Shown: positions 10,715-23,331 of the stretch, piece after piece
How the letters are laid out: every line of letters begins with the position of its first letter
How positions within the stretch are numbered: position 1 is the stretch's first letter
Assembly: GCF_963259705.1 (NCBI RefSeq)
Contig: NC_081841.1
Location: forward strand, 118,863,033-118,927,032
Source: Myotis daubentonii
Taxonomy: Eukaryota; Chordata; Mammalia; Chiroptera; Vespertilionidae
Length of the DNA: 64,000 nt
Reading direction: 5' to 3'
The notes under the pieces: generated by a model
What the model was told of the DNA's origin: nothing
The model's input: the letters and a program-made list of their open reading frames with translations, nothing else
Databases searched by the model: none
Program-made: the position numbers and the translations under genes

Positions 10715-11095
10715 AACAGGAACAATTCCTGTTTATAGAACTCAGAACTTTTGTTCAAGGCTTAAATGAGGAGAATACGGTTAATGTTTACAATTGAGGG
10801 TGAATTGGCATGGCGTTATTTGACTGAAACAGTTTATACTGTGAAGGTTCTAGTATATACTTCTTAGGAAACTGTAAAAATGTGGTAAAACTCTTAAAAT
10901 ACACAATTATCTTTCAAGGAAATGATTATGAACTTGTGAAAAACTGTTGAAACACGAGTAAATAGAATCTAAATTAGTTTAATGCCGAATTCAATTACCC
11001 AGATTACAAGTATAAAGCTCTGAAGTTTTGAGAATTCTGATAATATTAACAACCCCGGGTATTTTATGTGGCGTTTTCACAAAAATGTCATTTCC
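10715..11095 (+). repeat. E/C hybrid monomer
   Basis: The head is E up to GGCATGGCGTTATTTG (last E base 10818). From ATACTGTGAAGG (first C base 10839) to the end it is C. The switch therefore lies in about 20 bp of shared sequence, TGACTGAAACAGTTTATA. Length 381 bp, as expected for the 2-bp-short E head with a C tail. A b/A monomer follows, as after C. Confidence 0.9.
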
Positions 11096-12244
11096 AACAG
11101 GAAGAATTCCTGTTTATAGAGCTCAGAAGTTCTGTATAAAGCTTACAAATGAGGAGTGTACTGTTTATGTTTAACATTGAGACTTAATTGGCCTGGCGTT
11201 TTTTGACTGAAACAGTTTATATCCTGAAGGTTCTAGAATATACTCCTAAGAAAAATGTCAAATAGTGGTAAAACTCTTAAAATACACAATTATATTCCAG
11301 GGAAATGAATATGAACTTGTAACAAACAGTTGAAACACGAGTAAATAGAGTCTAACTCCATTTAATGCCGAGTTCATTTACCTAGACTACAGGTAGAAAG
11401 CTCTGAAATGACGCGAATTCTGATAATATTAACAACTCCGGCTATTTTAAGTGGCGTTTTCACGAAAATGTCATTTGCAACAGGAAGAATTCCTGTTTAT
11501 AGAGCTCAGAAGTTCTGTATAAAGCTTTCAAATGAGGAGTGTACTGTTTATGTTTAACATTGAGACTTTTTTGGCGTGCCGTTTTTTGACAGAAACAGTT
11601 TACATCCTGAAGGTTCTAGTATACACTTCTAAGAAATATGTCAAATTGTGGTAAAACTCTTAGAATACACAATTATATTCCCAGAAAATGAATATGAACG
11701 TGTAAGAAGCAGTTGAAACACAAGTAAATAGAATGTACCTACATTTAGTGCTGAGTTCAATTACTGACATTAGAGGTAGAAAGCTCTGAAATGACGAGAA
11801 TTCTGATAATATTAACAACTCCCGCTATTTTAAGTGGCGTTTCCACAAAAATGTCATTTCACACAGGAAGAATTCCTGTTTATAGAGCTCAGAAGTTCTG
11901 TATAAAGCTTTCAAATGAGGAATGTACTGTTTATGTTTAACATTGAGACTTAATTGGCCAGGCGTTTTTTGACTGAAACAGTTTATACTGTGAAGGTTCT
12001 AGTATATACTTCTTAGGAAACTGTAAAAATGTGGTAAAACTCTTAAAATACACAATTATCTTTCAAGGAAATGATTATGAACTTGTGAAAAACTGTTGAA
12101 ACACGAGTAAATAGAATCTAAATTAGTTTAATGCCGAATTCAATTACCCAGATTACAAGTATAAAGCTCTGAAGTTTTGAGAATTCTGATAATATTAACA
12201 ACCCCGGGTATTTTATGTGGCGTTTTCACAAAAATGTCATTTCC
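11096..12244 (+). repeat. HOR block 7: bA-B-D/C trimer
   Basis: Monomer starts: 11096 b/A (head CTTACAAATG), 11479 B, 11862 D/C. The last has a fully D-type head (GTTCTGTATAAAGCTTTC, GAGGAATG) before switching to C at GGCCAGGCG. Its first dyad base is changed (CACAGGAA). Confidence 0.9.
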
Positions 12245-13393
12245 AACAGGAAGAATTCCTGTTTATAGAGCTCAGAAGTTCTGTATAAAGCTTACAAATG
12301 AGGAGTGTACTGTTTATGTTTAACATTGAGACTTAATTGGCCAGGCGTTTTTTGACTGAAACAGTTTATATCCTGAAGGTTCTAGAATATACTCCTAAGA
12401 AAAATGTCAAATAGTGGTAAAACTCTTAAAATACACAATTATATTCCAGGGAAATGAATATGAACTTGTAACAAACAGTTGAAACACGAGTAAATAGAGT
12501 CTAACTCCATTTAATGCCGAGTTCATTTACCTAGACTACAGGTAGAAAGCTCTGAAATGACGCGAATTCTGATAATATTAACAACTCCGGCTATTTTAAG
12601 TGGCGTTTTCACGAAAATGTCATTTCCAACAGGAAGAATTCCTGTTTATAGAGCTCAGAAGTTCTGTATAAAGCTTTCAAATGAGGAGTGTACTGTTTAT
12701 GTTTAACATTGAGACTTTTTTGGGGTGCCGTTTTTTGACAGAAACAGTTTACATCCTGAAGGTTCTAGTATACACTTCTAAGAAATATGTCAAATTGTGG
12801 TAAAACTCTTAGAATACACAATTATATTCCCAGAAAATGAATATGAACGTGTAAGAAGCAGTTGAAACACAAGTAAATAGAATGTACCTACATTTAGTGC
12901 TGAGTTCAATTACTGACATTAGAGGTAGAAAGCTCTGAAATGACGAGAATTCTGATAATATTAACAACTCCCGCTATTTTAAGTGGCGTTTCCACAAAAA
13001 TGTCATTTCAAACAGGAAGAATTCCTGTTTATAGAGCTCAGAAGTTCTGTATAAAGCTTTCAAATGAGGAATGTACTGTTTATGTTTAACATTGAGACTT
13101 AATTGGCGTGCCGTTTTTTGACAGAAACAGTTTACATCCTGAAGGTTCTAGTATTCACTTCTAAGAAGTATGTCAAATTGTGGTAAAACTCTTAAAATAC
13201 ACAATTATATTGCCGTGAAATGAATATGAACGTGTAAGAAGCAGTAGAAACACAAGTAAATAGAATCTAACTACATTTACTGCCGAGTTCAATTACCGAG
13301 ATTACAGGTAGAAAGCTATGAAATGACGCGAATTCTGATAATATTAACGACACCGGACATTTTATGTGGCATTTTCACAAAAATGTCATTTCA

Positions 13394-13773
13394 AACAGGA
13401 ACAATTCCTGTTTATAGAACTCAGAACTTTTGTTCAAGGCTTAAATGAGGAGAATACGGTTAATGTTTACAATTGAGGGTGAATTGGCATGGCGTTATTT
13501 GACTGAAACAGTTTATATCGTGAAGGTTCTAGTATACACTTCAAGGGAAAACGTCAAATTGTGGTAAAACTCTTAAAATACACAATTATATTCCCAGAAA
13601 ATGAATATGAACGTGTAAGAAGCAGTTGAAACACAAGTAAATAGAATCTAACTACATTTAGTGCTGAGTTCAATTACTGACATTAGAGGTAGAAAGCTCT
13701 GAAATGACGAGATTCTGATAATATTAACAACTCCCGCTATTTTAAGTGGCGTTTCCACAAAAATGTCATTTCA
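13394..13773 (+). repeat. Monomer class E (reference copy, 380 bp)
   Basis: Class E is 380 bp. The head is the most divergent part of the family: GAACTCAGAACTTTTGTTC, AAGGCTTAAATGAGGAG, AATACGGTTAATGTTTAC, AATTGAGGGTGAATTGGC and ATGGCGTTATTTGAC. The tail is B-like (TTCCCAGAAAATG, GTGCTGAG, GTTTCCAC) but has AATCTAACTAC and GACGAGATTCTG. The 3-bp shortfall is 2 bp in the head (GTTCAAGGCTTAAATG) and 1 bp in the tail (GAGATTCTG). The dyad loop is CAA instead of GAA, so E lacks both EcoRI sites and the HindIII site found in the other classes. E is normally followed by C. Confidence 0.92.
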
Positions 13774-14156
13774 AACAGGAAGAATTCCTGTTTATAGAGC
13801 TCAGAAGTTGTGTATAAAGCTTTTAAATGAGGAGTGTACTGTTTATGTTTAACATTGAGACTTAATTGGCCAGGCGTTTTTTGACTGAAACAGTTTATAC
13901 TGTGAAGGTTCTAGTATATACTTCTTAGGAAACTGTAAAAATGTGGTAAAACTCTTAAAATACACAATTATCTTTCAAGGAAATGATTATGAACTTGTGA
14001 AAAACTGTTGAAACACGAGTAAATAGAATCTACATTAGTTTAATGCCGAATTCAATTACCCAGATTACAAGTATAAAGCTCTGAAGTTTTGAGAATTCTG
14101 ATAATATTAACAACCCCGGATATTTTATGTGGCGTTTTCACAAAAATGTCATTTCC
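13774..14156 (+). repeat. Monomer class C with pure C head
   Basis: This is a C monomer with the ordinary C head (GTTGTGTATAAAGCTTTT then AAATGAGGAGTGTACTG) as found after E. It carries two private changes, CTACATTAGTTT and CCCCGGATATT; the second removes the SmaI-type CCCGGG. The copy at 16452 has the same pair, which marks a duplicated segment. Confidence 0.88.
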
Positions 14157-14922
14157 AACAGGAAGAATTCCTGTTTATAGAGCTCAGAAGTTCTGTATAA
14201 AGCTTTCAAATGAGGAGTGTACTGTTTATGTTTAACATTGAGACTTAATTGGCCTGGCGTTTTTTGACTGAAACAGTTTATATCCTGAAGGTTCTAGAAT
14301 ATACTCCTAAGAAAAATGTCAAATAGTGGTAAAACTCTTAAAATACACAATTATATTCCAGGGAAATGAATATGAACTTGTAACAAACAGTTGAAACACG
14401 AGTAAATAGAGTCTAACTCCATTTAATGCCGAGTTCATTTACCTAGACTACAGTTAGAAAGCTCTGAAATGACGCGAATTCTGATAATATTAACAACTCC
14501 GGCTATTTTAAGTGGCGTTTTCACGAAAATGTCATTTGCAACAGGAAGAATTCCTGTTTATAGAGCTCAGAAGTTCTGTATAAAGCTTTCAAATGAGGAA
14601 TGTACTGTTTATGTTTAACATTGAGACTTAATTGGCCAGGCGTTTTTTGACTGAAACAGTTTATACTGTGAAGGTTCTAGTATATACTTCTTAGGAAACT
14701 GTAAAAATGTGGTAAAACTCTTAAAATACACAATTATCTTTCAAGGAAATGATTATGAACTTGTGAAAAACTGTTGAAACACGAGTAAATAGAATCTAAA
14801 TTAGTTTAATGCCGAATTCAATTACCCAGATTACAAGTATAAAGCTCTGAAGTTTTGAGAATTCTGATAATATTAACAACCCCGGGTATTTTATGTGGCG
14901 TTTTCACAAAAATGTCATTTCC
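14157..14922 (+). repeat. HOR block 9: bA-D/C dimer
   Basis: Monomer starts: 14157 b/A (with private CAGTTAGAAAG), 14540 D/C hybrid with D-type head. Compare 16835-17980, where the same A variant is followed by D-E-C. The dimer looks like that arrangement after D-to-C exchange (inference). Confidence 0.88.
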
Positions 14923-16834
14923 AACAGGAAGAATTCCTGTTTATAGAGCTCAGAAGTTCTGTATAAAGCTTACAAATGAGGAGTGTACTGTTTATGTTTA
15001 ACATTGAGACTTAATTGGCCTGGCGTTTTTTGACTGAAACAGTTTATATCCTGAAGGTTCTAGAATATACTCCTAAGAAAAATGTCAAATAGTGGTAAAA
15101 CTCTTAAAATACACAATTATATTCCAGGGAAATGAATATGAACTTGTAACAAACAGTTGAAACACGAGTAAATAGAGTCTAACTCCATTTAATGCCGAGT
15201 TCATTTACCTAGACTACAGGTAGAAAGCTCTGAAATGACGCGAATTCTGATAATATTAACAACTCCGGCTATTTTAAGTGGCGTTTTCACGAAAATGTCA
15301 TTTCCAACAGGAAGAATTCCTGTTTATAGAGCTCAGAAGTTCTGTATAAAGCTTTCAAATGAGGAGTGTACTGTTTATGTTTAACATTGAGACTTTTTTG
15401 GGGTGCCGTTTTTTGACAGAAACAGTTTACATCCTGAAGGTTCTAGTATACACTTCTAAGAAATATGTCAAATTGTGGTAAAACTCTTAGAATACACAAT
15501 TATATTCCCAGAAAATGAATATGAACGTGTAAGAAGCAGTTGAAACACAAGTAAATAGAATGTACCTACATTTAGTGCTGAGTTCAATTACTGACATTAG
15601 AGGTAGAAAGCTCTGAAATGACGAGAATTCTGATAATATTAACAACTCCCGCTATTTTAAGTGGCGTTTCCACAAAAATGTCATTTCAAACAGGAAGAAT
15701 TCCTGTTTATAGAGCTCAGAAGTTCTGTATAAAGCTTTCAAATGAGGAATGTACTGTTTATGTTTAACATTGAGACTTAATTGGCGTGCCGTTTTTTGAC
15801 AGAAACAGTTTACATCCTGAAGGTTCTAGTATTCACTTCTAAGAAGTATGTCAAATTGTGGTAAAACTCTTAAAATACCCAATTATATTCCAGGGAAATG
15901 AATATGAACGTGTAAGAAGCAGTAGAAACACAAGTAAATAGAATCTAACTACATTTACTGCCGAGTTCAATTACCGAGATTACAGGTAGAAAGCTATGAA
16001 ATGACGCGAATTCTGATAATATTAACGACACCGGACATTTTATGTGGCATTTTCACAAAAATGTCATTTCAAACAGGAACAATTCCTGTTTATAGAACTC
16101 AGAACTTTTGTTCAAGGCTTAAATGAGGAGAATACGGTTAATGTTTACAATTGAGGGTGAATTGGCATGGCGTTATTTGACTGAAACAGTTTATATCGTG
16201 AAGGTTCTAGTATACACTTCAAGGGAAAACGTCAAATTGTGGTAAAACTCTTAAAATACACAATTATATTCCCAGAAAATGAATATGAACGTGTAAGAAG
16301 CAGTTGAAACACAAGTAAATAGAATCTAACTACATTTAGTGCTGAGTTCAATTACTGACATTAGAGGTAGAAAGCTCTGAAATGACGAGATTCTGATAAT
16401 ATTAACAACTCCCGCTATTTTAAGTGGCGTTTCCACAAAAATGTCATTTCAAACAGGAAGAATTCCTGTTTATAGAGCTCAGAAGTTGTGTATAAAGCTT
16501 TTAAATGAGGAGTGTACTGTTTATGTTTAACATTGAGACTTAATTGGCCAGGCGTTTTTTGACTGAAACAGTTTATACTGTGAAGGTTCTAGTATATACT
16601 TCTTAGGAAACTGTAAAAATGTGGTAAAACTCTTAAAATACACAATTATCTTTCAAGGAAATGATTATGAACTTGTGAAAAACTGTTGAAACACGAGTAA
16701 ATAGAATCTACATTAGTTTAATGCCGAATTCAATTACCCAGATTACAAGTATAAAGCTCTGAAGTTTTGAGAATTCTGATAATATTAACAACCCCGGATA
16801 TTTTATGTGGCGTTTTCACAAAAATGTCATTTCC
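14923..16834 (+). repeat. HOR block 10: bA-B-D'-E-C 5-mer
   Basis: Monomer starts: 14923 b/A (CTTACAAATG), 15306 B (GGGGTGCCG), 15689 D', 16072 E, 16452 C (TACATTAG, CCCCGGATA). Total 1912 bp. Confidence 0.92.
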
Positions 16835-18746
16835 AACAGGAAGAATTCCTGTTTATAGAGCTCAGAAGTTCTGTATAAAGCTTTCAAATGAGGAGTGTAC
16901 TGTTTATGTTTAACATTGAGACTTAATTGGCCTGGCGTTTTTTGACTGAAACAGTTTATATCCTGAAGGTTCTAGAATATACTCCTAAGAAAAATGTCAA
17001 ATAGTGGTAAAACTCTTAAAATACACAATTATATTCCAGGGAAATGAATATGAACTTGTAACAAACAGTTGAAACACGAGTAAATAGAGCCTAACTCCAT
17101 TTAATGCCGAGTTCATTTACCTAGACTACAGTTAGAAAGCTCTGAAATGACGCGAATTCTGATAATATTAACAACTCCGGCTATTTTAAGTGGCGTTTTC
17201 AGGAAAATGTCATTTGCAACAGGAAGAATTCCTGTTTATAGAGCTCAGAAGTTCTGTATAAAGCTTTCAAATGATGAATGTACTGTTTATGTTTAACATT
17301 GAGACTTAATTGGCGTGCCGTTTTTTCACAGAAACTGTTTACATCCTGAAGGTTCTAGTATTCACTTCTAAGAAGTATGTCAAATTGTGGTAAAACTCTT
17401 AAAATACACAATTATATTGCCGTGAAATGAATGTGAATGTGTAAGAAGCAGTAGAAACACAAGTAAATAGAATCTAACTACATTTACTGCCGAGTTCAAT
17501 TACCGAGATTACAGGTAGAAAGCTATGAAATGACGCGAATTCTGATAATATTAACGACACCGGACATTTTATGTGGCATTTTCACAAAAATGTCATTTCA
17601 AACAGGAACAATTCCTGTTTATAGAACTCAGAACTTTTGTTCAAGGCTTAAATGAGGAGAATACGGTTAATGTTTACAATTGAGGGTGAATTGGCATGGC
17701 GTTATTTGACTGAAACAGTTTATATCGTGAAGGTTCTAGTATACACTTCAAGGGAAAACGTCAAATTGTGGTAAAACTCTTAAAATACACAATTATATTC
17801 CCAGAAAATGAATATGAACGTGTAAGAAGCAGTTGAAACACAAGTAAATAGAATCTAACTACATTTAGTGCTGAGTTCAATTACTGACATTAGAGGTAGA
17901 AAGCTCTGAAATGACGAGATTCTGATAATATTAACAACTCCCGCTATTTTAAGTGGCGTTTCCACAAAAATGTCATTTCAAACAGGAAGAATTCCTGTTT
18001 ATAGAGCTCAGAAGTTGTGTATAAAGCTTTTAAATGAGGAGTGTACTGTTTATGTTTAACATTGAGACTTAATTGGCCAGGCGTTTTTTGACTGAAACAG
18101 TTTATACTGTGAAGGTTCTAGTATATACTTCTTAGGAAACTGTAAAAATGTGGTAAAACTCTTAAAATACACAATTATCTTTCAAGGAAATGATTATGAA
18201 CTTGTGAAAAACTGTGGAAACACGAGTAAATAGAATCTAAAAAAGTTTAATGCCGAATTCAATTACCCAGATTACAAGTATAAAGCTCTGAAGTTTTGAG
18301 AATTCTGATAATATTAACAACCCCGGGTATTTTATGTGGCGTTTTCACAAAAATGTCATTTCAAACAGGAAGAATTCCTGTTTATAGAGCTCAGAAGTTC
18401 TGTATAAAGCTTTCAAATGAGGAGTGTACTGTTTATGTTTAACATTGAGACTTATTTGGCGTGCCGTTTTTTGACAGAAACAGTTTACATCCTGAAGGTT
18501 CTAGTATACACTTCTAAGAAATATGTCAAATTGTGGTAAAACTCTTAGAATACACAATTATATTCCCAGAAAATGAATATGAACGTGTAAGAAGCAGTTG
18601 AAACACAAGTAAATAGAATGTACCTACATTTAGTGCTGAGTTCAATTACTGACATTAGAGGTAGAAAGCTCTGAAATGACGAGAATTCTGATAATATTAA
18701 CAACTCCCGCTATTTTAAGTGGCGTTTCCACAAAAATGTCATTTCA
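16835..18746 (+). repeat. HOR block 11: bA-D-E-C-b, B missing
   Basis: Monomer starts: 16835 b/A (CAGTTAGAAAG), 17218 D, 17601 E, 17981 C, 18364 b. The B monomer expected after A is absent. The D copy has several private changes (GATGAATG, TTTTTTCACAGAAACTG, GAATGTGAATGTG). Its first ~60 bases cannot be told from B, so a B-to-D join there is possible. The C at 17981 has CTGTGGAAAC and CTAAAAAAGTTT. Confidence 0.9.
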
Positions 18747-20657
18747 AACAGGAAGAATTCCTGTTTATAGAGCTCAGAAGTTGTGTATAAAGCTTTTAAA
18801 TGAGGAGTCTACTATTTATGTTTAACATTGAGACTTAATTGGCCTGGCGTTTTTTGACTGAAACAGTTTATATCCTGAAGGTTCTAGAATATACTCCTAA
18901 GAAAAATGTCAAATAGTGGTAAAACTCTTAAAATACCCAATTATATTCCAGGGAAATGAATATGAACTTGTAACAAACAGTTGAAACACGAGTAAATAGA
19001 GTCTAACTCCATTTAATGCCGAGTTCATTTACCTAGACTACAGGTAGAAAGCTCTGAAATGACGCGAATTCTGATAATATTAACAACTCCGGCTATTTTA
19101 AGTGGCGTTTTCACGAAAATGTCATTTGCAACAGGAAGAATTCCTGTTTATAGAGCTCAGAAGTTCTGTATAAAGCTTTCAAATGAGGAGTGTACTGTTT
19201 ATGTTTAACATTGAGACTTTTTTGGCGTGCCGTTTTTTGACAGAAACAGTTTACATCCTGAAGGTTCTAGTATACACTTCTAAGAAATATGTCAAATTGT
19301 GGTAAAACTCTTAGAATACACAATTATATTCCCAGAAAATGAATATGAACGTGTAAGAAGCAGTTGAAACACAAGTAAATAGAATGTACCTACATTTAGT
19401 GCTGAGTTCAATTACTGACATTAGAGGTAGAAAGCTCTGAAATGACGAGAATTCTGATAATATTAACAACTCCCGCTATTTTAAGTGGCGTTTCCACAAA
19501 AATGTCATTTCAAACAGGAAGAATTCCTGTTTATAGAGCTCAGAAGTTCTGTATAAAGCTTTCAAATGAGGAATGTACTGTTTATGTTTAACATTGAGAC
19601 TTAATTGGCGTGCAATTTTTTGACAGAAACAGTTTACATCCTGAAGGTTCTAGTATTCACTTCTAAGAAGTATGTCAAATTGTGGTAAAACTCTTAAAAT
19701 ACACAATTATATTGCCGTGAAATGAATATGAACGTGTAAGAAGCAGTAGAAACACAAGTAAATAGAATCTAACTACATTTACTGCCGAGTTCAATTACCG
19801 AGATTACAGGTAGAAAGCTATGAAATGACGCGAATTCTGATAATATTAACGACACCGGACATTTTATGTGGCATTTTCACAAAAATGTCATTTCAAACAG
19901 GAACAATTCCTGTTTATAGAACTCAGAACTTTTGTTCAAGGCTTAAATGAGGAGAATACGGTTAATGTTTACAATTGAGGGTGAATTGGCATGGCGTTAT
20001 TTGACTGAAACAGTTTATATCGTGAAGGTTCTAGTATACACTTCAAGGGAAAACGTCAAATTGTGGTAAAACTCTTAAATACACAATTATATTCCCAGAA
20101 AATGAATATGAACGTGTAAGAAGCAGTTGAAACACAAGTAAATAGAATCTAACTACATTTAGTGCTGAGTTCAATTACTGACATTAGAGGTAGAAAACTC
20201 TGAAATGACGAGATTCTGATAATATTAACAACTACCGCTATTTTAAGTGGCGTTTCCACAAAAATGTCATTTCAAACAGGAAGAATTCCTGTTTATAGAG
20301 CTCAGAAGTTGTTTATAAAGCTTTTAAATGAGGAGTGTACTGTTTATGTTTAACATTGAGACTTAATTGGCCAGGCGTTTTTTGACTGAAACAGTTTATA
20401 CTGTGAAGGTTCTAGTATATACTTCTTAGGAAACTGTAAAAATGTGGTAAAACTCTTAAAATACACAATTATCTTTCAAGGAAATGATTATGAACTTGTG
20501 AAAAACTGTTGAAACACGAGTAAATAGAATCTAAATTAGTTTAATGCCGAATTCAATTACCCAGATTACAAGTATAAAGCTCTGAAGTTTTGAGAATTCT
20601 GATAATATTAACAACCCCGGGTATTTTATGTGGCGTTTTCACAAAAATGTCATTTCC
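18747..20657 (+). repeat. HOR block 12: A-B-D-E-C 5-mer
   Basis: Monomer starts: 18747 A, 19130 B, 19513 D (GTGCAATTTTTTG), 19896 E (379 bp; CTCTTAAATACAC, GAAAACTCTG, ACTACCGC), 20275 C (GTTGTTTATAAAG). The D and E private changes recur at 22187 and 22570. Confidence 0.92.
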
Positions 20658-23331
20658 AACAGGAAGAATTCCTGTTTATAGAGCTCAGAAGTTGTGTATA
20701 AAGCTTTTAAATGAGGAGTCTACTATTTATGTTTAACATTGAGACTTAATTGGCCTGGCGTTTTTTGACTGAAACAGTTTATATCCTGAAGGTTCTAGAA
20801 TATACTCCTAAGAAAAATGTCAAATAGTGGTAAAACTCTTAAAATACCCAATTATATTCCAGGGAAATGAATATGAACTTGTAACAAACAGTTGAAACAC
20901 GAGTAAATAGAGTCTAACTCCATTTAATGCCGAGTTCATTTACCTAGACTACAGGTAGAAAGCTCTGAAATGACGCGAATTCTGATAATATTAACAACTC
21001 CGGCTATTTTAAGTGGCGTTTTCACGAAAATGTCATTTGCAACAGGAAGAATTCCTGTTTATAGAGCTCAGAAGTTCTGTATAAAGCTTTCAAATGAGGA
21101 GTGTACTGTTTATGTTTAACATTGAGACTTTTTTGGCGTGCCGTTTTTTGACAGAAACAGTTTACATCCTGAAGGTTCTAGTATACACTTCTAAGAAATA
21201 TGTCAAATTGTGGTAAAACTCTTAGAATACACAATTATATTCCCAGAAAATGAATATGAACGTGTAAGAAGCAGTTGAAACACAAGTAAATAGAATGTAC
21301 CTACATTTAGTGCTGAGTTCAATTACTGACATTAGAGGTAGAAAGCTCTGAAATGACTAGAATTCTGATAATATTAACAACTCCCGCTATTTTAAGTGGC
21401 GTTTCCACAAAAATGTCATTTCAAACAGGAAGAATTCCTGTTTATAGAGCTCAGAAGTTCTGTATAAAGTTTTCAAATGAGGAATGTACTGTTTATGTTT
21501 AACATTGAGACTTAATTGGCGTGCCGTTTTTTGACAGAAACAGTTTACATCCTGAAGGTTCTAGTATTCACTTCTAAGAAGTATGTCAAATTGTGGTAAA
21601 ACTCTTAAAATACACAATTATATTGCCGTGAAATGAATATGAACGTGTAAGAAGCAGTAGAAACACAAGTAAATAGAATCTAACTACATTTACTGCCGAG
21701 TTCAATTACCGAGATTACAGGTAGAAAGCTATGAAATGACGCGAATTCTGATAATATTAACGACACCGGACATTTTATGTGGCATTTTCACAAAAATGTC
21801 ATTTCAAACAGGAACAATTCCTGTTTATAGAACTCAGAACTTTTGTTCAAGGCTTAAATGAGGAGAATACGGTTAATGTTTACAATTGAGGGTGAATTGG
21901 CATGGCGTTATTTGACTGAAACAGTTTATATCGTGAAGGTTCTAGTATACCCTTCAAGGGAAAACGTCAAATTGTGGTAAAACTCTTAAATACACAATTA
22001 TATTCCCAGAAAATGAATATGAACGTGTAAGAAGCAGTTGAAACACAAGTAAATAGAATGTACCTACATTTAGTGCTGAGTTCAATTACTGACATTAGAG
22101 GTAGAAAGCTCAGAAATGACGAGAATTCTGATAATATTAACAACTCCCGCTATTTTAAGTGGCGTTTCCACAAAAATGTCATTTCAAACAGGAAGAATTC
22201 CTGTTTATAGAGCTCAGAAGTTCTGTATAAAGCTTTCAAATGAGGAATGTACTGTTTATGTTTAACATTGAGACTTAATTGGGGTGCAATTTTTTGACAG
22301 AAACAGTTTACATCCTGAAGGTTCTAGTATTCACTTCTAAGAAGTATGTCAAATTGTGGTAAAACTCTTAAAATACACAATTATATTGCCGTGAAATGAA
22401 TATGAACGTGTAAGAAGCAGTAGAAACACAAGTAAATAGAATCTAACTACATTTACTGCCGAGTTCAATTACCGAGATTACAGGTAGAAAGCTATGAAAT
22501 GACGCGAATTCTGATAATATTAACGACACCGGACATTTTATGTGGCATTTTCACAAAAATGTCATTTCAAACAGGAACAATTCCTGTTTATAGAACTCAG
22601 AACTTTTGTTCAAGGCTTAAATGAGGAGAATACGGTTAATGTTTACAATTGAGGGTGAATTGGCATGGCGTTATTTGACTGAAACAGTTTATATCGTGAA
22701 GGTTCTAGTATACACTTCAAGGGAAAACGTCAAATTGTGGTAAAACTCTTAAATACACAATTATATTCCCAGAAAATGAATATGAACGTGTAAGAAGCAG
22801 TTGAAACACAAGTAAATAGAATCTAACTACATTTAGTGCTGAGTTCAATTACTGACATTAGAGGTAGAAAACTCTGAAATGACGAGATTCTGATAATATT
22901 AACAACTACCGCTATTTTAAGTGGCGTTTCCACAAAAATGTCATTTCAAACAGGAAGAATTCCTGTTTATAGAGCTCAGAAGTTGTGTATAAAGCTTTTA
23001 AATGAGGAGTGTACTGTTTATGTTTAACATTGAGACTTAATTGGCCAGGCGTTTTTTGACTGAAACAGTTTATACTGTGAAGGTTCTAGTATATACTTCT
23101 TAGGAAACTGTAAAAATGTGGTAAAACTCTTAAAATACACAATTATCTTTCAAGGAAATGATTATGAACTTGTGAAAAACTGTTGAAACACGAGTAAATA
23201 GAATCTAAATTAGTTTAATGCCGAATTCAATTACCCAGATTACAAGTATAAAGCTCTGAAGTTTTGAGAATTCTGATAATATTAACAACCCCGGGTATTT
23301 TATGTGGCGTTTTCACAAAAATGTCATTTCC
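20658..23331 (+). repeat. HOR block 13: A-B-D-E/b-D-E-C 7-mer
   Basis: Monomer starts: 20658 A, 21041 B, 21424 D (AAGTTTTCAAATG), 21807 E/b hybrid, 22187 D (GGGGTGCAATTTTTTG), 22570 E (379 bp), 22949 C. Total 2674 bp. Confidence 0.92.
21807..22186 (+). repeat. E/b hybrid monomer (copy 2)
   Basis: It has the same structure as the hybrid at 9952: E head with TATACCCTTCAAGG and CTCTTAAATACAC, then b tail from AATGTACCTAC (G at 22060) to GAGAATTCTG. A D monomer with an altered GTGC(A/C)ATTTTTTG follows in both places. GCTCAGAAATG is private here. The shared rare changes imply one original hybrid that was later copied 11855 bp away. Confidence 0.88.

Larger units (their letters stand above)
8803..11095 (+). 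repeat. HOR block 6: A-B-D-E/b-D-E/C
   Basis: Monomer starts: 8803 A, 9186 B, 9569 D, 9952 E/b hybrid, 10332 D, 10715 E/C hybrid. Two independent hybrid joins occur within six monomers. The D at 10332 has GTGCCATTTTTTG in place of GTGCCGTTTTTTG. Confidence 0.9.
12245..14156 (+). repeat. HOR block 8: bA-B-D-E-C 5-mer
   Basis: Monomer starts: 12245 b/A, 12628 B (GGGGTGCCG), 13011 D, 13394 E, 13774 C; total 1912 bp. The A copy reads GGCCAGGCG instead of GGCCTGGCG. Confidence 0.92.
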
